A program made the translations under genes and the position numbers. 64,000 bases of DNA from Siderastrea siderea. Taxonomy: Eukaryota > Cnidaria > Anthozoa > Scleractinia > Rhizangiidae. This document shows, in pieces, positions 9,851 through 20,345 of this stretch (position 1 is the stretch's first letter; each line of letters opens with the position of its first letter). The notes beneath the pieces were generated by a model. That model saw only the letters and a list, made by a program, of their open reading frames with translations. It had not been told where the DNA came from and ran no database searches. The stretch covers positions 74,260,427-74,324,426 of the forward strand of contig OZ034968.1 in assembly GCA_964030785.1 (NCBI GenBank), written 5' to 3'.

Positions 9851-12427
9851 TAGGGGAAGGGCAAAACCTTTGAGGTGAAGTAAAATAACATACAGTGTTA
9901 ATTGCAGGGATTATTCGTGGTTTTAATGGCGTTGTGTGTCTTTCTTACTTATTACCAGTGTTGATACAACCATTAAAAACTGTATTTGCTACCCTAGCCT
10001 AGTCGTCTGAAACGCAATTCCAACCGTTGTACAAGCTTACAGACATGGTTACTGGTGAGTGGTGCAACAGACGTGGCGCTATTATTAACTAGACCCAACT
10101 TTAATACGGGGAAACCTATAACTACAAGGGGCTCCCTTTTGTTAATTGACAAGCGGGTATTCTACCTATGATCATTGGTGTCAGTCTGCTGGTTCTCAGC
10201 TGGCACAGGACCGGTACAAGGCACAGTTATATCAGGAGTGAAAGTCAGCTCGTTGTTAAAAGGTTGGATGGAGTTTTGGACAGGAAGGGTTCTCTCTTCA
10301 TAACAAATGGGTGCAATCGAAGTTTTTAACTGTGCTCTCTTGTCAGCTGTTTGACTTAGTCTACATTAGTGTGTCCTGACTAATGAGTGGGGCTTCTAAC
10401 AGCACGCCAGTGCTGTTTGAAGACTGTGAAATATGGCACATAACCATGGTAACAAAAAATGAGGTTCTGTTCCTGAATTTCTGTTTACGAATCTTACTGA
10501 GACAGGTTCCCAGTGAGCGAGATCTCTCACAGCAGCCAGCATACTTATCATAATGGATATGAGGATATCATAACAGAAATACGTCAAGCATCTTGCCCTT
10601 AAACGTCTGTTACCTCTTTCACGTTCTACATACACCTTAATGAGGACGAAGAGAAGAGTGAGGCTTCCATCGATAACCTGGCTAATATTCGGATAGACCA
10701 CAAGCGAATATAAAACTCACCTGATCCAATTTTTACAAGCGAACCAGTCCCGTGTAAGATAATTTCAGATCCCTTTTTCCCCAGTCCTCTTTCACTTTTT
10801 GGCCACTCCCCTTTTCCTTACCGTGACCCGGCCCCTTGTGCTGCAGCTTCTGCTAGACACTATTCCAAGTTTTGCACGATGGCTGGGACATATGGTCATT
10901 GTATTGAAGCGTTCGTTGTAAAAACTGACTTGTAACTTGTTGTATCAGGCCCGCACCAAGGCTGAAATAAATGCTGCGAGCAAATTGGCCTAGTCAAAGC
11001 CTTCCCTCCCCCCCCCTTCAAAATACACACTCATGCACATAGATACTAACTCTGTTCACAATGCCACTCTTTGTGTCGATTTCAGTAAAAACGACACCTT
11101 TTTGGGGACATCCTTCGTTGACAATTTGCCAAAAAGCTGCTTCCCGTTTGCTTTTTCGCCGACAAAGTTGTTGGCAACATCCATCAGATTTATAGCATCA
11201 GTTTTAAAAAAGTACCCGTAAAGTGACAAGGTTTGTTAAAATTGAAACATTTCGACAGCCAAGCTACGAATTTCGGACCTGTTTTACCTAACTCTCTTAA
11301 ACGTTTACGTAACTTTTATCACTCGATTGGTGAGATAAAAATAGTTTTGTTCCTTAGACTTGTTTTAAAACGACATGATGAGCTTAAAGCTTACAGCAAA
11401 TACACAGCAGTCGCTTAGCTATTAAAGGCATTAAGGTCCTTCACAGTAAAGCTGTACTGCCAGGGTCAAGGTGATATGGGTGAAGAAAGACATTGGTAAG
11501 GAACCTGGGCGACTGAAATGTGCGGTGGGCTAGTAGATGTTTGAAGCCCACTTGCCTGGTGGCTAGTGACTCAACAGATGTCAAACCCTGTTAAAGGTTG
11601 TAAAATAATAAAAGGAACTTTTAGCATCAGCATTTAAGACTATTCGTTGCACATTAATTCGTTTTAATTATATATTTTTTGGCTCATTTATTGTAATGTT
11701 TTTTCAACTTCCAAAACTACTGGGGACTCGAGCCCCCCCCCCCCCCCCCCTCCCCCTTCTACGGGCCTGGGTATTCTTGGTGCATGAAAGTAAGGGAGCA
11801 ATTGTTTTCAAGCTTTTGATTCGTCTGGTGCTGTAACCACAAACTCCGACAACAAGTAAATGGAACCAACAACAACCGTCTTCTGTGTAACGAGGCAATT
11901 CATGTATGTAAATATGTATGATTTGTGAAAAAAAAAAACCGAGGTCCCCCCTCTAAGCCAAAAAAATAAGCACAAACTAGTTAGTCACATCGCAATTTCC
12001 CTGATAAAAACGATTTTAATGTTCTGGACTCGACGTTTTGAAGAGGTTTTTAACTTAAGCTAGTACACGTACCCTTTTCAGCTAATTTTCGTGTTCGAAC
12101 ATCGTTCAGTTTGCATGCCTACAACTCACGCCGAGGGGTGACTACTTTTTCTGCATTCTGGCACGGGAGGTTGAGGTGCCTAAATGTAGCACTAATTTTG
12201 TTTCGTATTTTTGGTCCATTACTAGTTCCTCCCATTTCTCGAACCCTGAGCCGTTTAAAAAGAATCAGAGCAGATTTTGCCCTTCCCCTACCCTCTAGTA
12301 AAATGTCCATTCCGATGATTTGCATTGCGTGACGCGGCGCTAGATAAAACTCTGGCCACGTTAGCAGCGACATGTGGTGATAAAAACCTTTTTGTGTATT
12401 ACCAACTAAGCAACACTGACCAGCAAC
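9851..12427. other. Spacer of the 6.3-kb insertion, no recognised gene
   Basis: A minus-strand frame at 10396-10701 (101 codons) has hydrophobic stretches (GSLTLLFVLIKV, YDILISIMISMLAAV), but lacks homology I can name and clear splice sites. A C-homopolymer lies at 11733-11755. Nothing else is supported. Confidence 0.3.
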
Positions 12428-13290
12428 TGAACCGTTGAGTAAGATGTCACAGTGTAGAAAGATGTCGAACGTTTTGGAAGAAAGTTTGTTGTTGAGCTGT
12501 TCGACCGTTTACAATACACTGACCCAGTTGGCGGTGTTCATTGGATGGCATCAAGAGGACCAAAATACGTCGAACGGCAAGAGAATCACTCGGAAATGGC
12601 CTCTGGACCTGTCCTCTACAGCAGATGAGGTAAGAGCATTTCGAACTGTTTTTCTGTTTGACGTTTTCGATCTCATATGGGTCGAAACACATTAAAATAT
12701 GTGCGTGACTCGCGAATGGAATGTTGCCAAGAAGGGTCAAACAACTGCATTTTAACGAACTTTGAAAAGCTCTCGCGTCCCTCTCAATCATTTGCCCAAA
12801 GAAATTTTTGCAGCAATCCTGAGAACATCTTTTCTTAATTCAACAGCCAGAAGCTGAATCGATTTGAAGGTTTAGCACATGGTGAAAAATAATGTAATTC
12901 ACGAAGTACTTTTCCTGATGAGAAATGTATACTTTCAAAATTAAATTATTTCAAACACAAAGAACAACGCAGTTTCTACCAAAATCAGTTTTGAAGCTCT
13001 TGAGACATTGCTAAAGTAAAATTGAGTGTTTAAAAGACGACAGAGGGATTTGTTTTTGCACGCGAACGCCTCAAATTGATGTCATAATTTACTGCTTCAA
13101 ATGGCGATTTTAACGGAAGTTCGTTATTTGCATTTTTCTTTGAAATAAAAGGATATTTTGCCAAAAAAAGTATCCAGTGATTTTAGTTATACCCTAACCT
13201 ATCTAACATTAAAATATGAAAGAAATCGAATTTTCCACCCTTGCCGCAGAATTTTGATTTTGTCTGATTTTTACAGACAGGCGCTCTTAA
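12428..13290 (+). repeat. Right arm of about 870-bp inverted repeat, with exon-like frame
   Basis: Inverted partner of 7420-8290. The plus-strand frame at 12444-12629 (ATGTCACAGTGTAG start, MSQCRKMSNVLEESLL, ending DLSSTADE) is followed by GAG|GTAAGAGC, a good splice donor. The two arms therefore hold divergently oriented copies of one candidate first exon. The product is not recognised; coding status is an inference from the preserved frame and donor. Confidence 0.55.
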
Positions 13291-13502
13291 GTGGACTGAC
13301 ATTCGCTTACTTATATACATATCATAACAAGTTCTCGAAACTTCTAAGAAATCTATCTTTAGTAACATTACATTATTACTTAGTATTTGAAGAGATTATA
13401 TAATTATTTGAACGACTAAGCATTTCATAATGTTCTGGAGAGTTCTAGAGAAAGTTCTAGAAGGTTCCATAGAAAAAACTAGACAATTTTAGTAACAAAA
13501 TA

Positions 13503-13604
13503 TAATTCGATATTTTAAAATTTTCTTTCTTTTATTTTTCTTATTTTTCTATTTCATCTTATTTTATTTACCATTTCTTATTATTCTTATCCTGTATGTT
13601 GCCG

Positions 13605-13637
<33 letters not shown>

Positions 13638-14611
13638 CTTGTTCTAGTTTTAAATTGTATTGTTTCCATTAGCTATTTCTTGCTGTATGATAATTTTTTC
13701 TTCTAAAAATAAAAGAAATCTGTCAAAACAAAGCTTTTCCTAGCATAATGAGCTACTTTATACGTACTATTTCGCAATAAAAAGGACACACACTCTTCGG
13801 GCCTCAGGAGAGAACCGTGGTTTCTTTCGTAATAATTACAGTTTATTTGCAGTTAGTTTACGGCACGAGCCACCTATAAATCACCTTAGTGAGTGGAGCT
13901 TCCTCCCTAAACATTGTTGTTGTTCTTGCGGTTCCTCCTATTTAATTGCGGTTCCTCCTATGCTAACATCCTTTAATTACGGTTCCTCCTATTTAATTTG
14001 CGATCAACTCCATATTAAAACACCATTCATTCTTTATTTTGGGTTGATAAGCTCTTTATCGTCCACATGAAAATTTGAATTTAAAAAGACTCCTCTGCTA
14101 TCTGCATTGGCAAAAAACAAGAACACGAAATTCCCCCCCCCCCCCCCAAAAAAAAAAAACAAGCCGTTAACAGTGCGTTGTTAAAAAATGTTTTTGTTTC
14201 CCCGACCACAGAAAGTAAAAAAAAAAAAACATTCATAAAGTTGAATTCCTTTTTCATGCCATGAGAGATATAAAAAAAACATTGTTTCAGTTCACGGTTA
14301 TTCATAACATCCTTGCAACTAAAGCAAACCCCTTAAGAGTCAACATAATTAACCAGCTGTGATGCATGTCCTTGATCAATGCTTTATAGACAGGCATGCC
14401 ATTGTTGACATGCTTTTCACTGCCCTTCAACTGTCTCATTTTGGAGCTCATTCCAAAATTGGTGGGCTTGCAAATCTGAAGAAGCTACCGCATTACTAAA
14501 TAGCATGGCTTTCCCTTTCAAGAATTACCGCTCAAAGACCGCAAGAGGGGCACACACAGACAATATGAACTGGTTTGCAGTAGGTCTACTTGTGCCATCT
14601 TTGGCACCATC
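13503..14611. other. Duplicated 3' flank of the receptor unit
   Basis: Parallels 20700-21620: CTATTTCATCTTATTTTATT, an AAATAAATAAAT run at 13608-13638, TCACCTTAGTGAGTGG, and ATTAACCAGCTGTGATGCAT. It contains AATAAA-type signals and C/A homopolymers near 14133-14160. No gene. Confidence 0.55.
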
Positions 14612-15438
14612 TCAAAGATGGGTTTCAAAGGAGTCTTCTTGTGCATTGTGAACGCTCTCTCTAATTTGTTCAGGCCTCTGCAAAATTCCTCCGTGGCGCT
14701 CCTTACCAGTTTGGTTTTGGCTTGAGAGTGGTGCCTGATAAGGAGTAACTCTGAATTTTACAAGACACATTTTCCAGCAGCCAATAAATATCTGACAATA
14801 CTTTGGAAGTCTCCAAGCGTACACAAAAGGATTGATCGCCGAATTTATGTACCAAAATCGAGACAACACTACTCCGATCTTGTGGAAAGTCGTTGATTGG
14901 TAGCACGACGTGCACAAGATGCGCAGATGAAGAACGAGCTAAAGTGGTACGTACGAGATGTAAGACAAGCCCAAGATCATAATGATCGCAATTGTCATCT
15001 TTCGTTCCCTCTCGAGGACGTGTGCGCTGTTTGTAAGAAAATCACTTCCGTTTAGTTGAAGCTCACGCTTGCGTCTCGCGAGTGCGCGAAACACTTACGT
15101 AAACTAAAGTCAACAAGATGGCGGCCAGCGAAATGTAAGTGTGAAGATAAATCATCGTGTACGTTTTCTCGGATACGCTAGTAGCGGGAAGAAAACTCGT
15201 CGATATAGATATCACCCACAGTACAACGATATAAATCTTGATTCTTCTCTTTGTAATTAAGTTTTTATAGTCCATTGGCTTATTGATGGCCACATAACTT
15301 ATAGACATAGCTATTATTGAATAGCTGCTGACGAACAAAATTGTATTAGTAACAATGTAAACAGTATTAAGTGTAAAGAAGATCCTCGCAGTTATTAACG
15401 CAACTTATGCAGCTGCGAAAAGAAAGCCTGAAAAATCA

Positions 15439-15509
15439 GGCTTGCCGGGATTCGAACCCTGACCTCTGCGATACCGGTGCAGCGCTCTAACCAATTGAGC
15501 TAACAAGCC
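15439..15509 (-). repeat. tRNA-Thr(GGT)-like SINE head, copy 1
   Basis: A cloverleaf can be drawn: acceptor GGCTTGT/GCAAGCC, D-stem GCTC/GAGC, anticodon stem CTGC/GCAG, loop CCGGTAT, T-arm GGGTTCGAATCCC. Position 33 is C rather than U and the T-stem is one base short, so it is a SINE promoter head rather than a working tRNA. Further heads lie at 15685-15755 and 15931-16001. Confidence 0.7.
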
Positions 15510-15684
15510 AACTGGGAGCTGGTCATTAAATTGGTTCGTAATATACCCGGGAAAGATGAAGATGAAATTATGAATATATGAAACTCATATATTTGAACTG
15601 CGGAATGAAGAAATAAGTGTAAAGAAGATCCTCGCAGTTATTAACGCAACTTATGCAGTTGCGAAAAGAAAGCCTGAAAAATCA

Positions 15685-15755
15685 GGCTTGCCGGGATTCG
15701 AACCCTGACCTCTGCGATACCGGTGCAGCGCTCTAACCAATTGAGCTAACAAGCC
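15685..15755 (-). repeat. tRNA-like SINE head, copy 2
   Basis: Identical over its 71 nt to the head at 15439 and spaced 246 bp from it. Confidence 0.7.
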
Positions 15756-15930
15756 AACTGGGAGCTGGTTATTAAATTGGTTCGTAATATACCCGGGAAA
15801 GATGAAGATGAAATTATGAATATATGAAACTCATATATTTGAACTGCGGAATGAAGAAATAAGTGTAAAGAAGATCCTCGCAGTTATTAACGCAACTTAT
15901 GCAGTTGCGAAAAGAAAGCCTGAAAAATCA

Positions 15931-16001
15931 GGCTTGCCGGGATTCGAACCCTGACCTCTGCGATACCGGTGCAGCGCTCTAACCAATTGAGCTAACAAGC
16001 C
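15931..16001 (-). repeat. tRNA-like SINE head, copy 3
   Basis: Third direct copy, again 246 bp on. The unit is cut at about 16044 where orientation flips. Confidence 0.7.
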
Positions 16002-16195
16002 AACTGGGAGCTGGTCATTAAATTGGTTCGTAATATACCCGGGAAACTGCATAAGTTGCGTTAATAACTGCGAGGATCTTCTTTACACTTATTTCTTCAT
16101 TCCGCAGTTCAAATATATGAGTTTCATATATTCATAATTTTATCTTCATCTTTCCCGGGTATATTACGAACCAATTTAATGACCAGCTCCCAGTT

Positions 16196-16266
16196 GGCTT
16201 GTTAGCTCAATTGGTTAGAGCGCTGCACCGGTATCGCAGGGGTCAGGGTTCGAATCCCGGCAAGCC
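16196..16266 (+). repeat. tRNA-like SINE head, copy 4 (inverted)
   Basis: Same head on the opposite strand, with GGGGTC in place of the AGGTC variable region of the other copies. It shows the multimer has both orientations. Confidence 0.7.
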
Positions 16267-16837
16267 TGATTTTTCAGGCTTTCTTTTCGCAACTGCATAA
16301 GTTGCGTTAATAACTGCGAGGATCTTCTTTACACTTATTTCTTCATTCCGCAGTTCAAATATATGAGTTTCATATATTCATAATTTCAATGTAAACAGTG
16401 TCCTTAAAAACTCTAACGAAAGGCATGTATGTAATAGAAACAGTGTGAACAGCGGCCGTAAAAATTCTTACCAAGGGGATATGTACACCGTTATAACGAT
16501 ATACGTCTCTCAAAGCCACGGAAAAAAGACTGAAGAATCCCAGTAGTAAATCAGACGCGCTTAAATTGGTGATCAGGAAAGATGGCGGAGAACGAAGTGA
16601 TTTTCGTTGATCCTTATAAGTTGTGAAGAGCAGAAATGAATTTCCAATGATAATAACAGTGGCTAAGATGAACCCTGTGACGGCCAAAACCAGCCAGAAT
16701 ATGGGATCATCGATTTCCCACAGATAAAAGTCGTAGTTTGGATGTGAAGGATAGGTTTCGTTGGTCATTTTTTGTTGTCGGTGTACATACACAAGGGTTC
16801 TTCTGAATTGCGTAGTTTACTGGGCATATCTTGACCA

Positions 16838-16906
16838 GAGCCTTTTGAGTCCAGTCGAAGGCAATTACTCTTTTTGCAAATGATCATAACTTATTTGAAT
16901 TACAAA
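16838..16906 (-). promoter_or_regulatory. Decayed upstream block of the pseudogene (octamer lost)
   Basis: Same block as at 338-408, but the octamer reads ATTTGAAT (16894-16901) and the preceding TTTGCAAATG differs. The one member with a dead coding frame is also the one with a mutated octamer. Confidence 0.45.
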
Positions 16907-17119
16907 ATAATAGAACATACATAATCAATGAAAAGGTGTACAAATATAAAATCAAAAAGGGATATTTTGGTTTTCAATATTCAGAACAATGAACCTGCAA
17001 TCTCGCTGACGGTATAATAAATATCAGCAACTCTACAAGCGAAAAACGAGTCACAAAAAGCGACGTAGAATGAATAAGCTTACAAACACTCTAACTTCCT
17101 TGTACTATAGTAGTATATT

Positions 17120-17667
17120 GTCACAGGCAATGCCAAATAAACGATGTATTGCAACTCTGAAAAAGTCATGGCACACTGGAAAAAAATCAGTGGTTTAGGT
17201 GTGATCGATTCGAATCTACCAGTCCACTGCCCTACCATGTGGGCTACAATGCCACGCTAGGATAAAGCGCTTGGATAAAGACCACTTGATCTTAACATGT
17301 GAACAGGTCCTTGATAGAAACGTGCGTAATGTTTATAGCCTGCAGAGGAAAAATAATTGCGGATATCAGTGTTTCGATTCTTTATTAAAATCATCCGTAG
17401 ACACTGTCAAATACATTATATATTGCAGCAATGAAAATAATATCCATTAAAAAAAATTAAAAAAAAAATTTAAAACTTTATTTGTTCACGCAGGTTAAAA
17501 GAAGGCAGCCAGAGGCTGATATATTGCATTGGTAACCTGAAGGTCGTGGGATCGAGATACGAGCGGAACATTTACAAGTTTATTTAAAATAAATAAATAA
17601 ATAAAATACTGGAACGGGTAAAACGCGTAATTGAGAATTTAAGACGGAATCCATCAGGAAATTGAGT
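17120..17667. repeat. SINE-like flank unit
   Basis: Contains the recurrent AACGATGTATTGCAACTCTG motif, a tRNA-like head (GATTCGAATCTACC, CCATGTGGGCTACAA) and the CCTGAAGGTCGTGGGATCGA segment. It aligns with 790-3140 minus the MULE insertion. Confidence 0.5.
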
Positions 17668-18020
17668 GATCAGTGGACAAAAACTTTGTACCAGAATAAT
17701 TTAAAGTATATCGCAGTACACTTTTTAAGAGCTATAGACGTAATTAGTTATCTGTAATAACACCAAAGACAATTTCTTATGGGAGCCCATGAAATTAAAT
17801 TTCAAATTTCACAGGAATTATGTAAACACAGGTAAAATAGGTAAATTTTTATGTGTAAGATCTCATTTTGTGAAATTTGAAATTTATTTTCTCGGGCTCC
17901 CATAAGAAATTGTCTTTGGGGTTATTACAGATAACAAATTACATCCGTAGTTCTCAAAAAATGTAAAAAAGAATGCGATATGCTTTAAATTATTCTGGTA
18001 CAAGGTTTTTGTCCACTGAA
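17668..18020. mobile_element. Foldback MITE with about 150-bp arms
   Basis: The left arm (CAGTGGACAAAAAC, GTACCAGAATAATTTAAA, CTGTAATAACACCAAAGACA, TTTCTTATGGGAGCCC) and right arm (GGGCTCCCATAAGAAA ... GTTTTTGTCCACTG) are inverted copies around a loop of about 60 bp. A half copy is at 29690-29748. No TSD identified with confidence. Confidence 0.6.
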
Positions 18021-18045
18021 AATTAAAATTACTCCGTACTACTGT

Positions 18046-18120
18046 TAGCCTGCGAATACAGCCGCCTCCCATCGTCCCTAACGGCCAGGAGCAATGAAGG
18101 GCGGCGGTATTCGCAGGCTA
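18046..18120. mobile_element. 75-bp hairpin MITE, TAGCCTGCG termini, 9-bp TSD
   Basis: TAGCCTGCGAATACAGCCGCC and its near-perfect inverted copy enclose about 30 bp. Flanks are TACTACTGT on the left and TACTACAGT on the right, a 9-bp duplication with one mismatch. Ends and TSD length match the 40950 element and the 1053-2976 element. Confidence 0.65.
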
Positions 18121-18470
18121 TACTACAGTAGGCTAGTGCTTGAATTGAGAGCCTGGTGTTGTTGCTGAAAACTAACCAACTAAACCAATCTAACTTACTG
18201 AAAAAAGCTACCCATATTGTGGCAGTCAATTTTTAAGAGAATTCAGGAAAATGTAAACACAGTTCTAAACCAAGTAAGGTTTAGGGATGGATTAATAGTC
18301 CACACAGGATTTGCCTAAAGGAATTAGCACAAAAGGATTTAGGAACAAGAAATGTGGGCCGGAATAATAAAACCACTCCTACCTAAATAAGTGCCTGCTT
18401 AGAAAGTTGAGAAATTTAGCAGTGTAGCTAAATGATGACTAACAAAACATACCGTATAATTCCGATAACA
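18121..18470. other. Receptor-unit 5' flank block, no gene
   Basis: Aligns with 23370-23500 and 33870-34075 (GGATTTGCCTAAAGGAATTAG, ACAAGAAATGTG, GCCTGCTTAGAAAG). Non-coding duplicated flank. Confidence 0.5.
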
Positions 18471-19600
18471 AGCCCCCCCCCCCCCCCCCAAGAAAAACTA
18501 TAAGCCCTCCCAAATGTAAGCCCCCCAAATCTCATTTACGAAAAGCCCTCCGATAATAATCCTCCCTCCCCCATTACAACCCCTTGGACTAATAATTAGT
18601 TCTCATACCAAGAACGATTACTGCATAATATCCTCCGCTTATACTTGAGTGCCCACACGAACTTCTGTATTATTCTACCTACGTAGCTACCAATCTGAAT
18701 ACCGTGTAGCACTAACTTTTTGCGGGAGTTTAATTTTGCGGATGGGCGATTTTTTGTGTTTTGCGGTCACTAATTTTTGCGATTGTGAAAGACTTGTTTT
18801 TCTCGCTGGGGATTATTTTTGGCGATTTTAAGGAAGTCGCGTTGAACTGCAATTGTAACATTTTTGTTTTTTGTTTGAGTGCTTGCAATCGAAATACAGG
18901 TGAAACAACATACTGATGTAAAACACTTTCATCAGTATCAGTGTAACCCTATTATGATTTCATCTTGCCCTGGTGTGACTCGTTGCTCTGGCAATGGATC
19001 AGCAATAACTATGGTACTACCACTTGGTGTTTCTACGGTTTCATCGAAAGAGACGTTTTAAGTAAATGGGCACGTACCAAAACGATTTTAAAATAACATA
19101 AAAAAGGTGATGTTTGTATATAATTTCGACAGTACAGTGGAGTAAATTTTTGAGGTAACTTCTTTTACGGGAACGCAAAAATCGCCCAAAATAGAACCCG
19201 CAAAAAATTAGTGCCACACCGTACTTTACGTACAACAACAACAACTGCAACAACAACAAGGGACTTATTTACCACAACAGGGTGCCATACAAAAACAAAC
19301 AAGCAAATTACATTGTATGGAACAGGACAATTTTGAAGTTCGATTGTATGGCCATTTTTTTCTGTCGTATTGCATTCCTTATACTGCGCTTTCATTTCTC
19401 GGGAACATAAAAATAGCATTTGCACCTCCACCTTGTACCCACATTCCTACTGCCACAGCATATTTCTGACGCAAAATCCCTTCCAAACATAAGCCGAACC
19501 ATTTTTGAAGCACAAAACTCCCTCCAATCATAAGCCCCTCCCCTCCCCCCGAAATTAAGCCCACCGTACATTTTCGGCACGCGCGTTGTCATTTCCTATC
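18471..19600. repeat. C-rich AAGCCCCTCCC repeat region with nested MITE
   Basis: Related C-rich segments (CATAAGCCC, CTCCCTCC) lie at 18471-18580 and 19480-19565 on either side of a distinct element at 18700-19222. They may be the ends of an older transposon. No coding frame. Confidence 0.4.
18700..19222. mobile_element. MITE with TACCGTGTAGCACTAA-type inverted ends
   Basis: The left end TACCGTGTAGCACTAACTTT and the right end AAATTAGTGCCACACCGTA are inverted repeats with a few mismatches. The interior repeats GGGCGATTTTT and TTTTTGCGGG motifs in both orientations. No protein frame. Confidence 0.5.
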
Positions 19601-20094
19601 AGGTTATTTGTCTGGATACGGGTTTGCCACATTCGTCAAGCATGATGTCACTAGTCAGGCAAGCCGAGTACCGATGATGCAAAACGTGACTTAGTTGAAG
19701 GTTGGCCATTCTCTTCCGGTTTAAAACACTACAGACTTAATTTTGTTGACAAGCCACGCCTCTTACTAGATGTCCATGGAAAAAATCTTGATGTAAAAAA
19801 GTCACAAAATCCAATTTCAATCTGTTGTGCTTGCGAGGAATATGCGAGAATGGGCTTCAGAGGGGATTGTTTTGTATGATTTTGTTTGTTCCATTTCTTA
19901 GTTAGATGCGTCATGAAATTACGTTTGACTGGTTAGTGATTCTGCTGTAAGGACAGCTGTAATTGAGATCGCTAAGAGCGAGGAGGACGCCTTAATGAGC
20001 TACTTAGTTCAGACTGAAAAGTTCAGACTGAAAAGAAACGGAAAGTCCGAAATTATCGCTGCATGCATTTTAACGTAGACATGCCGCGTCAAGT
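19601..20094. other. No recognised feature
   Basis: I see no domain-bearing frame, tRNA or clear repeat boundary here. A short tandem GTTCAGACTGAAAA duplication is at 20008-20035. Confidence 0.3.
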
Positions 20095-20345
20095 ATGTAA
20101 TTCATGTGCAGTTCGCTTAGCCAGCACGCAGCACGCGAGTAAAGTGAGTACATTCACGCTCCGTCTTACGTACGTTTGCTAAACCGGCCAACGTGCACGT
20201 TTTCCAAACACTTGTTATCTTTTGCACGTATCATCACAAAAAACGTGTTTCTCGACCATATTCCGAGAATCATCATGTCAACACTGACGGAAGTGATTCA
20301 AGCCCTGCTCACGAGCACGTTTGTCGCAAAAAGTGTAAGTTCGAC
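20095..20345 (+). other. Candidate first exon in a duplicated block
   Basis: A short open frame from the ATG at 20275 (MSTLTEVIQALLTSTFVAKS) runs directly into AGT|GTAAGTTCG, a strong splice-donor match at about 20335. The decayed copy at 5215-5490 has lost both the frame and the donor. Either a remnant first exon of an unrelated gene carried with the receptor flank, or chance. No downstream exon is identified. Confidence 0.3.

Larger units (their letters stand above)
7189..13497. mobile_element. 6.3-kb insertion with TGTTAC...GTAACA termini
   Basis: The insertion starts TGTTAC and ends GTAACA and is flanked by AAATA at 7184-7188 and 13498-13502. The paralogous flank near 20685-20710 (ATTTTACAAATATAATTCG) is the uninterrupted site with a single AAATA. 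A 5-bp TSD with TG...CA ends suggests an LTR-class element, but I find no RT, integrase or direct LTR pair. The inside is instead dominated by two inverted arms of about 870 bp. It may be a rearranged LTR element or a large foldback element. Identity open; boundaries well supported. Confidence 0.6.
15366..16386. mobile_element. SINE multimer (three direct plus two inverted units) with 13-bp TSD
   Basis: The insert is 1021 bp, bounded by CAATGTAAACAGT at 15353-15365 and 16387-16399. The intact receptor at 22381 shows the single uninterrupted site. Units are 246 bp (starts 15368, 15614, 15860), then the order inverts at about 16045 with one nearly full and one truncated unit. Four units carry a tRNA-like head of 71 nt followed by a GCCTGA...TCAGGC hairpin. 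The long TSD points to LINE-style target-primed integration. Confidence 0.85.
14612..16768 (-). pseudogene. Class A GPCR pseudogene disrupted by SINE insertion
   Basis: On the minus strand the ATG at 16768 (MTNETYPS) starts TM1, TM2 and ECL1 as in the paralogues, then the frame enters a foreign insert at 16386. The receptor resumes at 15352 (LFVSSYSIIAMS, missing the Cys of the paralogous CYVAINKP box) and continues through TM5. A 2-base loss near 15095 relative to 22115-22122 breaks the frame after LVYVS. The TM6 region has a further in-frame stop near 14940, and the last segment carries CTSCYQS, INPFVYAW and the ETHL end. ECL1/TM3 also holds a fused duplicate: FTAAVHTVSIT followed by MPFVRVFKDTVYI, alternative versions found separately in other copies. 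Non-functional. Confidence 0.9.

Noticed and set aside
10396..10701. 101-residue hydrophobic minus-strand frame, possible membrane exon
   Set aside because: No homologous copy, no convincing splice sites, and composition alone is not enough.
7189..13497. Polinton/Maverick element, because of the long inverted repeats
   Set aside because: The arms are internal rather than terminal, the TSD is 5 bp, the size is far too small, and no polB, integrase or capsid frame is present.
15439..16266. Four tRNA-Thr(GGT) genes
   Set aside because: C at position 33, a short T-stem, an A-C mismatch in the anticodon stem, and location in SINE repeats with a TSD argue for SINE heads, not functional tRNAs.
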